Positions 46,527-53,926 of a DNA stretch of 64,000 nt are shown piece after piece; within the stretch, counting starts at the first letter, position 1; each line of letters opens with the position of its first letter. The notes under the pieces are model-generated. The model saw nothing but the letters and a program-made list of their open reading frames with translations. It was not told the DNA's origin and did not search any database. A program made the position numbers and the translations under genes. Origin of the DNA: Pseudodesulfovibrio cashew (GTDB taxonomy: Bacteria; Desulfobacterota; Desulfovibrionia; Desulfovibrionales; Desulfovibrionaceae). The DNA lies in NCBI RefSeq assembly GCF_009762795.1, contig NZ_CP046400.1, forward strand, positions 969,501-1,033,500, given 5' to 3'.

Positions 46527-46545
46527 CGTACCCTCGCAGGGTACG
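46527..46545. promoter_or_regulatory. CsoR/CstR-type operator, divergent region
   Basis: CGTACCCT-CGC-AGGGTACG is a perfect 8-bp-arm inverted repeat around CGC. It lies between the repressor gene (minus, start 46460) and the TorD-like gene (plus, start 46574). CCC/GGG half-sites of this form are typical of CsoR-family operators. Two further repeats of the same design lie near 53.8-53.9 kb. Confidence 0.7.
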
Positions 46546-46573
46546 TATCATCACGGACAAAGGAGGCGTTCCC

Positions 46574-47221
46574 GTGCCCGTACCCGTCATCAGCCCTGTC
46601 GATGAACAGATCTTCCTTCTCAATGTCATCGAACTGCTCGCCGCGCTGTTCCGCACCCCCGACAGCGCTGGCTGGGCCGCGATCCGCGATACGGGCCTGC
46701 CTGCCTTGGCGGCCCGTGCCCCGATTCGGACGGGACAGCTTACGGATACGCTCGAAAAACTGCAAGGAGCATTAGACTCCTCTGAAAATACCATCGGAAT
46801 CATTGACGAACTGCTCTCCGAACAGGTCCGTCTTTTCGTGGCAGGACGCGGCGGCGTTGTCGCCCCGCCCTATGAGTCCTGCCACCGGCCCGGCGAATCG
46901 GGCGTCATGGGCGAGGCCGCCCTGTCCATGCGCTCGAGGCTGGCCGAGGCCGGACTCGAAGTCGCCCTTCCCTCCAACGAGCCCCCGGACCACCTCTCCC
47001 TGGAGCTGGAATACCTCCACCACCTGCTGTCCACGGCCTGGGCCGAACAGGACGGCACCCGGGAGGCGGAAGCCCTGGCCTTTTCCGGAGAGACCATGCT
47101 CCCCTGGGTGGCCCGCTTCCGGGACGCGCTGCTCGAGGGCACGCCCCATCCCGTGTTCACGCACGCCGCCGACCTTGCCGTGGCCCTGTTGGAGGAGCTG
47201 AGCTCCAGAGCCGACAAGTAG
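46574..47221 (+). CDS. TorD/DmsD-like molybdoenzyme chaperone
   Basis: The 215-residue protein has the all-helical pattern and the PPYESCH (about 96-102) and EPPDHLSLELEYLHHLL (about 137-153) motifs of TorD-family chaperones. These bind the Tat signal of molybdopterin enzymes and help insert the cofactor. The GTG at 46574 has AGGAGG seven bases before. Its partner is most likely the Tat-exported molybdoenzyme at 50982-53177. It is convergent with the selenocysteine-candidate gene (4-bp gap) and shares a divergent region with the CstR-like repressor. Confidence 0.8.
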   Translation: MPVPVISPVDEQIFLLNVIELLAALFRTPDSAGWAAIRDTGLPALAARAPIRTGQLTDTLEKLQGALDSSENTIGIIDELLSEQVRLFVAGRGGVVAPPYESCHRPGESGVMGEAALSMRSRLAEAGLEVALPSNEPPDHLSLELEYLHHLLSTAWAEQDGTREAEALAFSGETMLPWVARFRDALLEGTPHPVFTHAADLAVALLEELSSRADK

Positions 47222-47225
47222 CCGA

Positions 47226-48233
47226 TCAGGGCGTTGCCTTGGAGTCGGTCACCGCCATCCTGAGCGTTTCCAGGAAGTGGTCGTCCGGCTCGAAGTAGCC
47301 GCGTTTCACCAACTCGATGATCCAGTTCCCGTCGCCCTGCGACCGGACCAGATAGGCCAGGGGCAGTTGCGCCTGGCCCAGGCACTCGAAGATCTGTCCG
47401 TGGCTGTCCGAAAAGAGCGGGTAGGACACGTCGTAGTGCTTGCGGAACCTGACCACGTCCCTGTTGGTGTCGAAGACGCCCAGCCCGATGAACTTGAGCT
47501 TTCCGGCCAGGACCGGATCGGACTCCACCCGCTCGGCGAACTGCGAGAGCTTCTTGGTCTCGCTGACGCAGTCGTTGCACATGGTGTTGTACATCTGGAT
47601 GAGCACGAACTTCGCCTTGAGGTCGGCCAGGGAAAGCCAGCGGGCGCCCGACGGCAGGCCGAGATATTCCCGGTCCCTGTCTCCGCTGAGCACAGCCACC
47701 CGGCAGTCCGGGAACAGGTCGCCCACAGCCAGGACCTTGCGCTTGCCCTCGTCGCCCGAGACCAACTCCGGATGAGACGCCTTCCAGCCATGGAACCCCC
47801 TCGGATACCGGTACACGTTGGTGTACCCCATGCGCACTGCCCAGTGCGCTGCAATACTGCTGCGCAGTCAACGGAAACTCCGACAGTAGATGACCAGCTT
47901 GCGCTTGCGGTCGCTCCCCACCAGTTCCTCGAACGCCGCGCGCTTCTCCTGCGAAAGGGAGAGCTTGTCGCCCAGGTCGAACTCAAGGTTCTCCGCGTCG
48001 GGAACATGACCGGCCTCGAACTCATAGTCCGCCCGGGCATCGATGATGATGGCGTCGGTGTCCGAGTCGAGCAGCTCGGCAAGATCACGGGTGTCGATGA
48101 GCGAGTATCCTTCCCGGGCGGCCTCATCCACGGCGTCCTTCCACCAGATTTCATTCTCGTCCGCCGAGGCCGGCAGCGCGAAAAGACACAGGGCAAGAAG
48201 CAGGCATGCCGCAAACTTACGTGGTTTCCGCAT
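47226..48233 (-). CDS. Candidate selenocysteine rhodanese-thioredoxin fusion (in-frame TGA at codon 122)
   Basis: A strong start (AAGGAGGAGATC before ATG 48233) begins a signal peptide (about 1-24) and a rhodanese domain reaching LVIYCRSFR, then an in-frame TGA (47868-47870, codon 122). The same frame continues LRSSIAAHWAVRMGYTNVYR, the rest of the rhodanese. It then runs into a thioredoxin-like domain with CNDC in QMYNTMCNDCVSET, for 335 codons in all. C-x4-U matches the C-x4-C in the rhodanese domains of the neighbouring triple-rhodanese protein (YCGGFKC and YCGGYKC). An 18-nt hairpin follows the TGA and fits bacterial SECIS rules. Read as selenocysteine, it makes one intact periplasmic enzyme; read as stop, two fragments. 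A Cys-to-stop mutation is the alternative. selABCD are not in this window. Confidence 0.75.
47832..47870 (-). promoter_or_regulatory. Candidate bacterial SECIS element
   Basis: On the minus strand, the TGA at 47868-47870 is followed after 18 nt by GCGCACT-GGGC-AGTGCGC (47832-47849), a 7-bp stem with loop GGGC. The distance from TGA to loop is 25 nt and the loop starts with GG. Both fit the published bacterial SECIS model (16-37 nt to a loop with G among its first two bases). It would direct selenocysteine insertion by SelB. Confidence 0.65.
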
Positions 48234-48268
48234 GATCTCCTCCTTGCCCTGTTCAGTACAGGATGCGA

Positions 48269-48312
48269 GGCCGGGGGCTTGTTGGATCGGACCGCTGTGA
48301 CGGCCCCCGGCC
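48269..48312 (-). other. Intercistronic hairpin between the two rhodanese genes
   Basis: GGCCGGGGGC and GCCCCCGGCC (48269-48278 and 48303-48312) form a 10-bp stem with a 24-nt loop just after the triple-rhodanese stop (48335) and before the ribosome site of the selenocysteine candidate (48233). There is no T-run, so it is not an obvious terminator. It may stabilise the upstream mRNA or attenuate the downstream gene. Confidence 0.55.
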
Positions 48313-48334
48313 CATGGGTGTTATGGGCTCCCGA

Positions 48335-49429
48335 CTACTTGTTGGGATGCACCTCATAGCTGTTGTCTTCGCCGAAGTCGTTGGTGGCCTCCAGGTAGAA
48401 GACGTTCTTGGCGTCCGGAACCTGGTCCATGTAGAGGTAGTAGGCCTCGCCGGCGCGTGCGCCGGAAGCGCAAGAGAAGACGATGGGCTTGTCAGTGGGG
48501 ATTTCCTTGGCCTTCTTCTCCACTGCGTCAACGGGCATGTTGATGGCGGACGGGAAGTGACCGGCGGCGTACTCGGCGGGGTCACGCACGTCGATGAGCA
48601 GGATCGCGGACGGATTCTCCTTGATGGTCTTCAGGAACCAGTCGGTGTCCACGGCGCCTTCGGCCGCACCGGCCTTGACTTCCATGGCGGAACCGCCGCC
48701 GAACATCTCCTTCCAGCCGGGGTAGCCGGCTTCGGCGACCACGACCTTCTTGTAGCCAAGGTAGCGGGCCTTGACCGCGGACTTGTGGGACAGGGCGCAC
48801 TTGTAGCCGCCGCAGTAGTAGACCAGGGTCACGTTGGCCTTGTCCACGGGCAACATGCCGCGCTTGGCCGCAAAGTCGCGCTCGGGGATGCCCAGCGCGC
48901 CGGGGATGGCGCCGCCCAGGTACTTCTTGTACGGGCGGGCGTCGATGGAGACGAAGTTGTCGCCGTTGGCGAGCATGGCGCTCAGGCTCTCAAGGCCGAT
49001 GGAGTAGTACGGGGCCTTCTTTTTGAAATCGGGGAAGCCGGCGGCATAGACCTTGACGTTGGTGTAACCGAGAGCCTCGGCCTTGAACGCGGCCTTGTGG
49101 GACAGCGGGCACTTGAAGCCGCCGCAGTAGAAGATCAGCAGGTCGCCCTTGTTGGCGGGCAGCTTGTCCACCATCTTGTCGAACTGGCTGGTGGGAATGG
49201 AGACCGCAGTCGGGATGTACCCTTCCACGTACTTGGGCTTGTAGGGACGCGAGTCCACGATCATCACGCCCTTGGGCTTGGGCATCTTGGCGTACTTTGC
49301 AACGAACGAATAGTCCACGATGCTGTGGAACTTCTTGAATTCCTTGGCCTCGTTGGCCAGGGCGGTGCCGGCCAGGGCGGTCAGCGCGAAAGCCAGCATC
49401 ACGGCGACGGCCATCACTCTCTTTTTCAT
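48335..49429 (-). CDS. Secreted triple-rhodanese protein
   Basis: The 364-residue protein has a signal peptide (about 1-25) followed by three rhodanese domains. The first two have the active-site loop YCGGFKCPLSHKAA and YCGGYKCALSHKSA; the third has FSCASGARAGEAYY, with one cysteine. Rhodaneses move sulfane sulfur via a Cys persulfide. Located in the periplasm beside a molybdopterin sulfur oxidoreductase, it probably carries sulfur to or from that enzyme. GAGGAGAGTGTC precedes the ATG at 49429. It lies in the operon with the selenocysteine candidate. Confidence 0.88.
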   Translation of the reverse strand: MKKRVMAVAVMLAFALTALAGTALANEAKEFKKFHSIVDYSFVAKYAKMPKPKGVMIVDSRPYKPKYVEGYIPTAVSIPTSQFDKMVDKLPANKGDLLIFYCGGFKCPLSHKAAFKAEALGYTNVKVYAAGFPDFKKKAPYYSIGLESLSAMLANGDNFVSIDARPYKKYLGGAIPGALGIPERDFAAKRGMLPVDKANVTLVYYCGGYKCALSHKSAVKARYLGYKKVVVAEAGYPGWKEMFGGGSAMEVKAGAAEGAVDTDWFLKTIKENPSAILLIDVRDPAEYAAGHFPSAINMPVDAVEKKAKEIPTDKPIVFSCASGARAGEAYYLYMDQVPDAKNVFYLEATNDFGEDNSYEVHPNK

Positions 49430-49529
49430 GACACTCTCCTCGGGAGATCGGGTTGGGTACAAACCCCGCCCGGCGGCCCTTCTCCGCCGGGCAGAGCCCT
49501 TTGCATAAACACTATCGTTTCCGGGGGGA

Positions 49530-50246
49530 TCATTCCCCGCCGGTCTTGACCTTTTCCCACCACAGTCTGTGGTGATGCTTGGCGTAGCCGTCGGGGACCA
49601 CGCCGGTGAACATGGACTTGAAGCCCGGGCGTTCCTCGGGGGAGATGGCGGCCATGTAGACATGGACCAGCAGCCCGGCGAAGACCAGACCCACGGCGAT
49701 GAAGTGCACGGCCACGGCCCAGCCGATCAGCCCCGTGGACTCGGCCCCGAAGGTCCGGTCGGACAGGAGCATGATCACGCCGGTGGCCGCGATGACGATG
49801 CCGCCAACCACGCTGGCCTGGGCAAAGGCCTTCTGACCCATGTTGTAATAGCCCTGGTCGGGCAGGGTCGGGTCGACGCCCACGGCCTTGAGGGCCTTGG
49901 GCCCCAGGGTCATGAGCACCATTTTCTTGAGCATCCAGCCCATGTCGCGGGCCGGACTGACGGCGAAGACCTCTCCCAGGAAAAAGGCCGCGCCCCGGAA
50001 GTTGACCAGCAGGTAGAGGACGAAGCCGGTGATCCAGGCCAGGCCGATGTATTCGTGGATGAGCAGCAGGTTGCCGCCTCCGCCCACCATGGAACGCATG
50101 GCCTCGGGATAGCCCGAGCCGAACGGGTCGATGGCGGGGTTCTGAATCAGGCCCACGCCGGTCAGGAGCAGGAGCAGCCAGCACGCGGCGTTGAACCAGT
50201 GGATGAAGATGTCGGATTTGTCATGCCGCTTGTAGGTCTTAGGCAT
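49530..50246 (-). CDS. Membrane cytochrome b subunit (FDH gamma-like)
   Basis: The 238-residue protein begins MPKTYKRHDKSDIFIHWFNA and has four predicted membrane helices with several His residues (HWFNA, LLIHEYIG, AVHFIAVG, LLVHVYMA) as in cytochrome b subunits of formate dehydrogenase or hydrogenase. It would pass electrons between menaquinol and the FeS subunit. The start at 50246 overlaps the FeS stop by 8 bp, with AGGAGGATTCC before it, so it is translationally coupled. Confidence 0.85.
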   Translation of the reverse strand: MPKTYKRHDKSDIFIHWFNAACWLLLLLTGVGLIQNPAIDPFGSGYPEAMRSMVGGGGNLLLIHEYIGLAWITGFVLYLLVNFRGAAFFLGEVFAVSPARDMGWMLKKMVLMTLGPKALKAVGVDPTLPDQGYYNMGQKAFAQASVVGGIVIAATGVIMLLSDRTFGAESTGLIGWAVAVHFIAVGLVFAGLLVHVYMAAISPEERPGFKSMFTGVVPDGYAKHHHRLWWEKVKTGGE

Positions 50247-50982
50247 CGGAATCCTCCTTGTGGGAATCATCGCTTCCGGCAAAGAGCTGGCGGCCGAGCA
50301 TGGCCAGCACGCCCAGGCCGGACAGGCCGACGATGCCCTTGATCAGCGGGGCGGACTGCTGCATGGCCACCATGGAGGCGGGCACGACCGCTTCGCCACC
50401 CCAGTCGCCGGGACCGGGATCGCCGAGGTAAAACATGTTGGGCTTGGTGTCGGTCTTGGCCGCCACCCGGGTCAGCCGCTCCTTGTTCTTGCGGTACAGG
50501 AGCCCGGCCTCGGAGTTCGGGTCGTTGATGTCGCCGAACACGCGGGCCTTGGTCGGGCAGGTGTCCACGCAGGCCGGGAGCAGCCCCTGAGCGCGGCGCT
50601 CGGGACAGTAGTTGCACTTGTCGGCCTTGCGCTTTTCCGCGTTGCGGAAGCGCGCGCCGTAGGGGCAGGCCGGGATGCAGTTGCCGCAACCGATGCACAG
50701 GGTCTCGTCGATGACGACCGCACCGGTCTCCGCGTCCTTGAAGGTCGCGCCCGTGGGACAGGCGCTCACGCAGGTAGGATTCTCGCAGTGCATGCACGCG
50801 CCGGGCTGGAAGCGCGCCTTGGACCGGGGCCGAACGCCCGCCGCCGGAGCCTCCCCGGCGGTCTTGATCCAGTTGCGCCACTGTCCTTCGGGAACATGGT
50901 TGGCCACCTTGCAGGCGGCCACGCAGGCCTTGCAGTCGATGCATTTGGCCGCATCGATGACCATCGCCAGTTGCTGTGCCAT
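50239..50982 (-). CDS. Ferredoxin-like FeS subunit (four [4Fe-4S] clusters)
   Basis: The 247-residue protein has four Cys-rich sites: C14-x2-C17-x2-C20-x3-C24 (AKCIDCKACVAAC), ACMHCENPTCVSAC, LCIGCGNCIPAC, and KCNYCPE with CVDTC, typical of the B subunit of DMSO-reductase-family enzymes. It ends in a hydrophobic helix (VGLSGLGVLAML). It carries electrons from the Mo subunit to the membrane cytochrome. Its ATG overlaps the Mo gene stop (TAATG), a sign of coupling. Confidence 0.9.
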   Translation of the reverse strand: MAQQLAMVIDAAKCIDCKACVAACKVANHVPEGQWRNWIKTAGEAPAAGVRPRSKARFQPGACMHCENPTCVSACPTGATFKDAETGAVVIDETLCIGCGNCIPACPYGARFRNAEKRKADKCNYCPERRAQGLLPACVDTCPTKARVFGDINDPNSEAGLLYRKNKERLTRVAAKTDTKPNMFYLGDPGPGDWGGEAVVPASMVAMQQSAPLIKGIVGLSGLGVLAMLGRQLFAGSDDSHKEDSDA

Positions 50983-53177
50983 TACGCCACCTTCCTTGTT
51001 ACGGAGACGAACGTGGTGTGCATGGACGCGTTGCCCGTGACCTCGTCGTAGTCGTCTTCCAGGAGTTCGTTGATGGACGCGCCGTTGCCGTGGGAGAGGT
51101 GCTGCATGGTCGACAGGGTGTTGTACCCGGAGAGCATGTACACCGTGTCGCCACGGATGTTGTCCGAGACCTCGGCCTTGAGTTCCTGGGTGCCCACGGC
51201 GCTGGAGACCTGAACAAGGTCGCCGTCGTTGATGCCGAGTTCGGCGGCCTTCTCCCTGTTCAGCCACAGGGTGTTGGTCGGATGGAACTCGTTCAGCAGG
51301 GAGTTGTTGGCCGTGGAGGTCTGGGTGACCGTGGCGTCACGCCCGATGATCAGCCTGAACTGGTTCTTGGGCGTCTTGGCCGGGGCCGTGTACTTGGGCA
51401 GCGGGTCGATGCCCATCTGCTCGTAGCGCTGGTTGTACAGCTCGACCTTCTTGGACAGGGTCTTGTAGACCTTGCCGTCGTAGATTCCGTAGACCTTGGA
51501 CGGGTTGTAGTAGACGCCGTCACGGTCGAGAATCTCCTCGGCCCTGTTCAGCCCGGCCAGTTGCTTCTGCCGGTATTCGGGGATGGTGAAATCGAAGTAT
51601 TCACCCAGCTCCATGCGGTTGGCCAGCCCCTTCATGATGTCGAAGCAGGACCGGGACTCGTACAGAGGATCGATGACCGGGTCGCGCTTGATGACACAGG
51701 CGCAGGCGCTGGAGCCCTGAAGACCGGAGCAGGGATCGTACCGTTCCAGATAGGACTGGGAGGGCAGGACCAGGTCAGCAAACCAGGCCGTGTCGGACAT
51801 GGCGATGTCCACCACCGTGACGAAGTCCATCTTGTTCATCATCTCGATGGTCTTCTTCCGGTTGGGCGCGGTGCCCATGGGGTTGGTCTTGTAGACCAGC
51901 CAGCCCCGGATCTCGTACGGATCGTCGGCCAGGATGGCGTCGCGGGTGATCAGGAACGAGCCCTCGTGCTCGAACATCATGGGCACCTTGCCCTCGTCGA
52001 TGCGCTCGTAGTGGTTGTCGTCGTACCAGGGTGCGTCATAGGGCACGCCCTTGAGGCCCACCTGGCGGGCTGCCAGCAGGCCGCCGGGCTTGTCCCAGTT
52101 GCCGAGCAGGCCGTTGACTATGGCAAAGGCCCGCCTGATCTGGGTGGAGTCCTCGTAGTCGGAGCTGCGGCGGCCGGGGTAGACCATGGAAGCCGGGGCT
52201 GCGGCCGCCAGCTCGCGCGCCATGCGGGAGATGGCCTCAACCGGGATGCCGCACTCCTCGGCGGCAAAGCCGGGGGTGTACTGCTTCACGTGCTCGGCGA
52301 GCTGCTCGATGCCGTAGGTCTTTTCCTCGATCCACTGGGGATCGTAAAGCTTTTCCGTGATGATGACGTGGGCCAGGGCGAGCATGAGGGCCATGTCCGT
52401 GCCGGGCCGGATGGGATACCACTCGTCGGACAGGGCCGCGGTCTTGGTGTAGCGCGGGTCCAGGGTGACCAGCTTGCAGCCGTGCTCGCGCATGGCGGTC
52501 ATCAGGTCCATGGAGTCCGGGGTGACCAGGGCCTCGAACCGGTTGGCGCCGCTCATGAGCACGTACTTGGAGTTGAGCACGTCCGCATAGGGAACCTCAC
52601 CGAAGGTGTCCAGGAAGGCGCGGTTGTTGGAGACCAGGCACAGGGACTCGTGGGAAGTGACGTTGAACGAGCCGTAGACCTCGGCCAGCCTGCCCACGAA
52701 CTTGGAGTGCAGGTCGGTGCCAGCGGAGAACAGGTGCCCGCAGGGCAGGTACTTCTTGCGCACCTCGAGCATCTTCTCGGCGGCCATGTCCAGGGCCTCG
52801 TCCCAGGGGATGCGCTGCCACTTGCCTTCGCCGCGTTCACCCTTGCGCAGCAGGGGGTACTTGAGGCGGTCCGGGTCGTAGACCTGGCGGATGCCGGCGT
52901 TGCCCCTGGCGCAGAGCATACTGCGCGACTTGAGGAATTTAGGGTTCGGGTCCAGCTTGGTCACCACGCCGTCCTCAACCCGCGCGATGAGTCCGCACTT
53001 GTTGAAGCACATGTCGCAGGCCGAGAACTTGGAGTCCCAGGGCTTGACCGCGGGCGCGGCGGCGCTGGCCTTGCGCAGGCCGCCCAGGACCGAGGCGCCG
53101 CCCACGGCGCCCGCCGCGAATAGGCCGGAGGCCTTGAAAAAGTCGCGGCGTGAAACTTTATGATTGGATTCTGACAT
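50982..53177 (-). CDS. Tat-exported molybdopterin oxidoreductase (PsrA/PhsA-like)
   Basis: The 731-residue protein has a twin-arginine signal SRRDFF (residues 9-14), a [4Fe-4S] site C54-x2-C57-x3-C61 and C89, and the Mo ligand C180 in SHESLC. It has later DMSO-reductase-family segments. The Cys ligand and length fit PsrA/PhsA polysulfide or thiosulfate reductases, rather than Ser (DMSO) or selenocysteine (formate dehydrogenase) ligands. It is exported folded to the periplasm. It pairs with the FeS and cytochrome subunits downstream, a cytochrome c upstream, and TorD at 46574. Its substrate (polysulfide, thiosulfate or tetrathionate) is inferred by family and rhodanese neighbours. Confidence 0.88.
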   Translation of the reverse strand: MSESNHKVSRRDFFKASGLFAAGAVGGASVLGGLRKASAAAPAVKPWDSKFSACDMCFNKCGLIARVEDGVVTKLDPNPKFLKSRSMLCARGNAGIRQVYDPDRLKYPLLRKGERGEGKWQRIPWDEALDMAAEKMLEVRKKYLPCGHLFSAGTDLHSKFVGRLAEVYGSFNVTSHESLCLVSNNRAFLDTFGEVPYADVLNSKYVLMSGANRFEALVTPDSMDLMTAMREHGCKLVTLDPRYTKTAALSDEWYPIRPGTDMALMLALAHVIITEKLYDPQWIEEKTYGIEQLAEHVKQYTPGFAAEECGIPVEAISRMARELAAAAPASMVYPGRRSSDYEDSTQIRRAFAIVNGLLGNWDKPGGLLAARQVGLKGVPYDAPWYDDNHYERIDEGKVPMMFEHEGSFLITRDAILADDPYEIRGWLVYKTNPMGTAPNRKKTIEMMNKMDFVTVVDIAMSDTAWFADLVLPSQSYLERYDPCSGLQGSSACACVIKRDPVIDPLYESRSCFDIMKGLANRMELGEYFDFTIPEYRQKQLAGLNRAEEILDRDGVYYNPSKVYGIYDGKVYKTLSKKVELYNQRYEQMGIDPLPKYTAPAKTPKNQFRLIIGRDATVTQTSTANNSLLNEFHPTNTLWLNREKAAELGINDGDLVQVSSAVGTQELKAEVSDNIRGDTVYMLSGYNTLSTMQHLSHGNGASINELLEDDYDEVTGNASMHTTFVSVTRKVA

Positions 53178-53224
53178 ATGGATCCGCCTTTCTCCCTTGC
53201 AGCGTCGGGATTGTCAGGTGGAGG

Positions 53225-53249
53225 CCGTCCGTTCGGATCACCCGGACGG
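53225..53249 (-). other. Intercistronic hairpin before the Mo gene
   Basis: CCGTCCG/CGGACGG (53225-53231 and 53243-53249) form a 7-bp stem between the cytochrome c gene and the Mo gene on the minus strand. It may stabilise the cytochrome mRNA or adjust downstream expression. There is no T-run. Confidence 0.4.
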
Positions 53250-53312
53250 ACGGCCCGGAATGGCGATGGGAAACCGCCTTCGCAACCAGGCGGCTCCCTG
53301 CTTTACCTCGTA

Positions 53313-53636
53313 TTAGCTGCACTTGGCCGGGGACGGAGAGTCCGAGGCGTAGTCGTGCAGGTAGGTGAAGATGTCGTTGAGGTCCTTGTCGGAAATGGTC
53401 CAGTCGCCCGAACACTTGATCTTGGCCTTGTCGGCGAAGGTGGCGTTCCATTGGGCCTGGGTCTTGGAGGCGGGGCTCAGGTCGGAAGCCTCGCTGCCGT
53501 TGTGACAGGATCGGCAGTTCTTGCGGTACAGGAACTTGCCCTTGCGGGCGTTACCGCCACCCATGGCAAAGGCCATGGAGACGGCGAAAAGAGTGATCAG
53601 CGCGCTGGCAGCGATCAGGGTAAGTTTGCGGGACAT
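53313..53636 (-). CDS. Small periplasmic cytochrome c
   Basis: The 107-residue protein has a signal peptide (about 1-25) and one heme-binding site CRSCH (about 41-45). It has no Met after the heme motif, so the distal ligand may be unusual; two later cysteines (KCSGDW and AKCS) are non-heme. It likely shuttles electrons to or from the molybdoenzyme in the periplasm, and leads the operon. GGAGGAAACC precedes the ATG at 53636. Confidence 0.85.
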   Translation of the reverse strand: MSRKLTLIAASALITLFAVSMAFAMGGGNARKGKFLYRKNCRSCHNGSEASDLSPASKTQAQWNATFADKAKIKCSGDWTISDKDLNDIFTYLHDYASDSPSPAKCS

Positions 53637-53753
53637 GGTTTCCTCCATTGTCGGTTTATTTTGGGAACACAGCGATCCATGCTCGTGTTCTTATATGCCC
53701 TTGGCGATTTCCGCCATTATAACCTCTACCCGGTATGGGAACCTCTTTCCTTC

Positions 53754-53782
53754 CATATACCCATAGGGGGTATAGGTGTCAA
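53754..53782 (-). promoter_or_regulatory. Promoter of the Mo operon with operator in its spacer
   Basis: On the minus strand, TTGACA (53777-53782) and TATATG (53754-53759) are exactly 17 bp apart. The spacer and the -10 box contain the inverted repeat TATACCC-N5-GGGTATA (53756-53774). A CsoR-family repressor bound here would block RNA polymerase. The operon start (53636) lies about 110 bp downstream. This is the clearest regulatory site in the window. Confidence 0.75.
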
Positions 53783-53906
53783 GACTGGAATAGAAAAATA
53801 TAATGTCGGCGCGGCAGGGCATAGAAGATGCTAATCAAGTAGAAAATACAGCGTATTAGCTCGCAACAAAGCACCTGCCATCAGCATGGCAGCAAAAGAA
53901 AAGAGA

Positions 53907-53923
53907 ATACCCTACCTGGGTAT
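53907..53923. promoter_or_regulatory. Third CsoR/CstR-type operator-like repeat
   Basis: ATACCC-TACCT-GGGTAT is a 6-bp-arm inverted repeat near the stop of the metallophosphoesterase gene (53927). It is about 130 bp upstream of the operator in the Mo-operon promoter on the same minus-strand transcription direction. It may be a distal operator that helps repress the operon through looping, or a coincidence. Confidence 0.55.
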
Positions 53924-53926
53924 AAG

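Noticed and set aside
47868-47870. TGA as a simple frameshift or assembly error
   Set aside because: The reading frame is unchanged on both sides, so no indel is needed; only a base change would be required. Selenocysteine is favoured because of the aligned Cys and SECIS-like hairpin, though a point mutation is not fully excluded.
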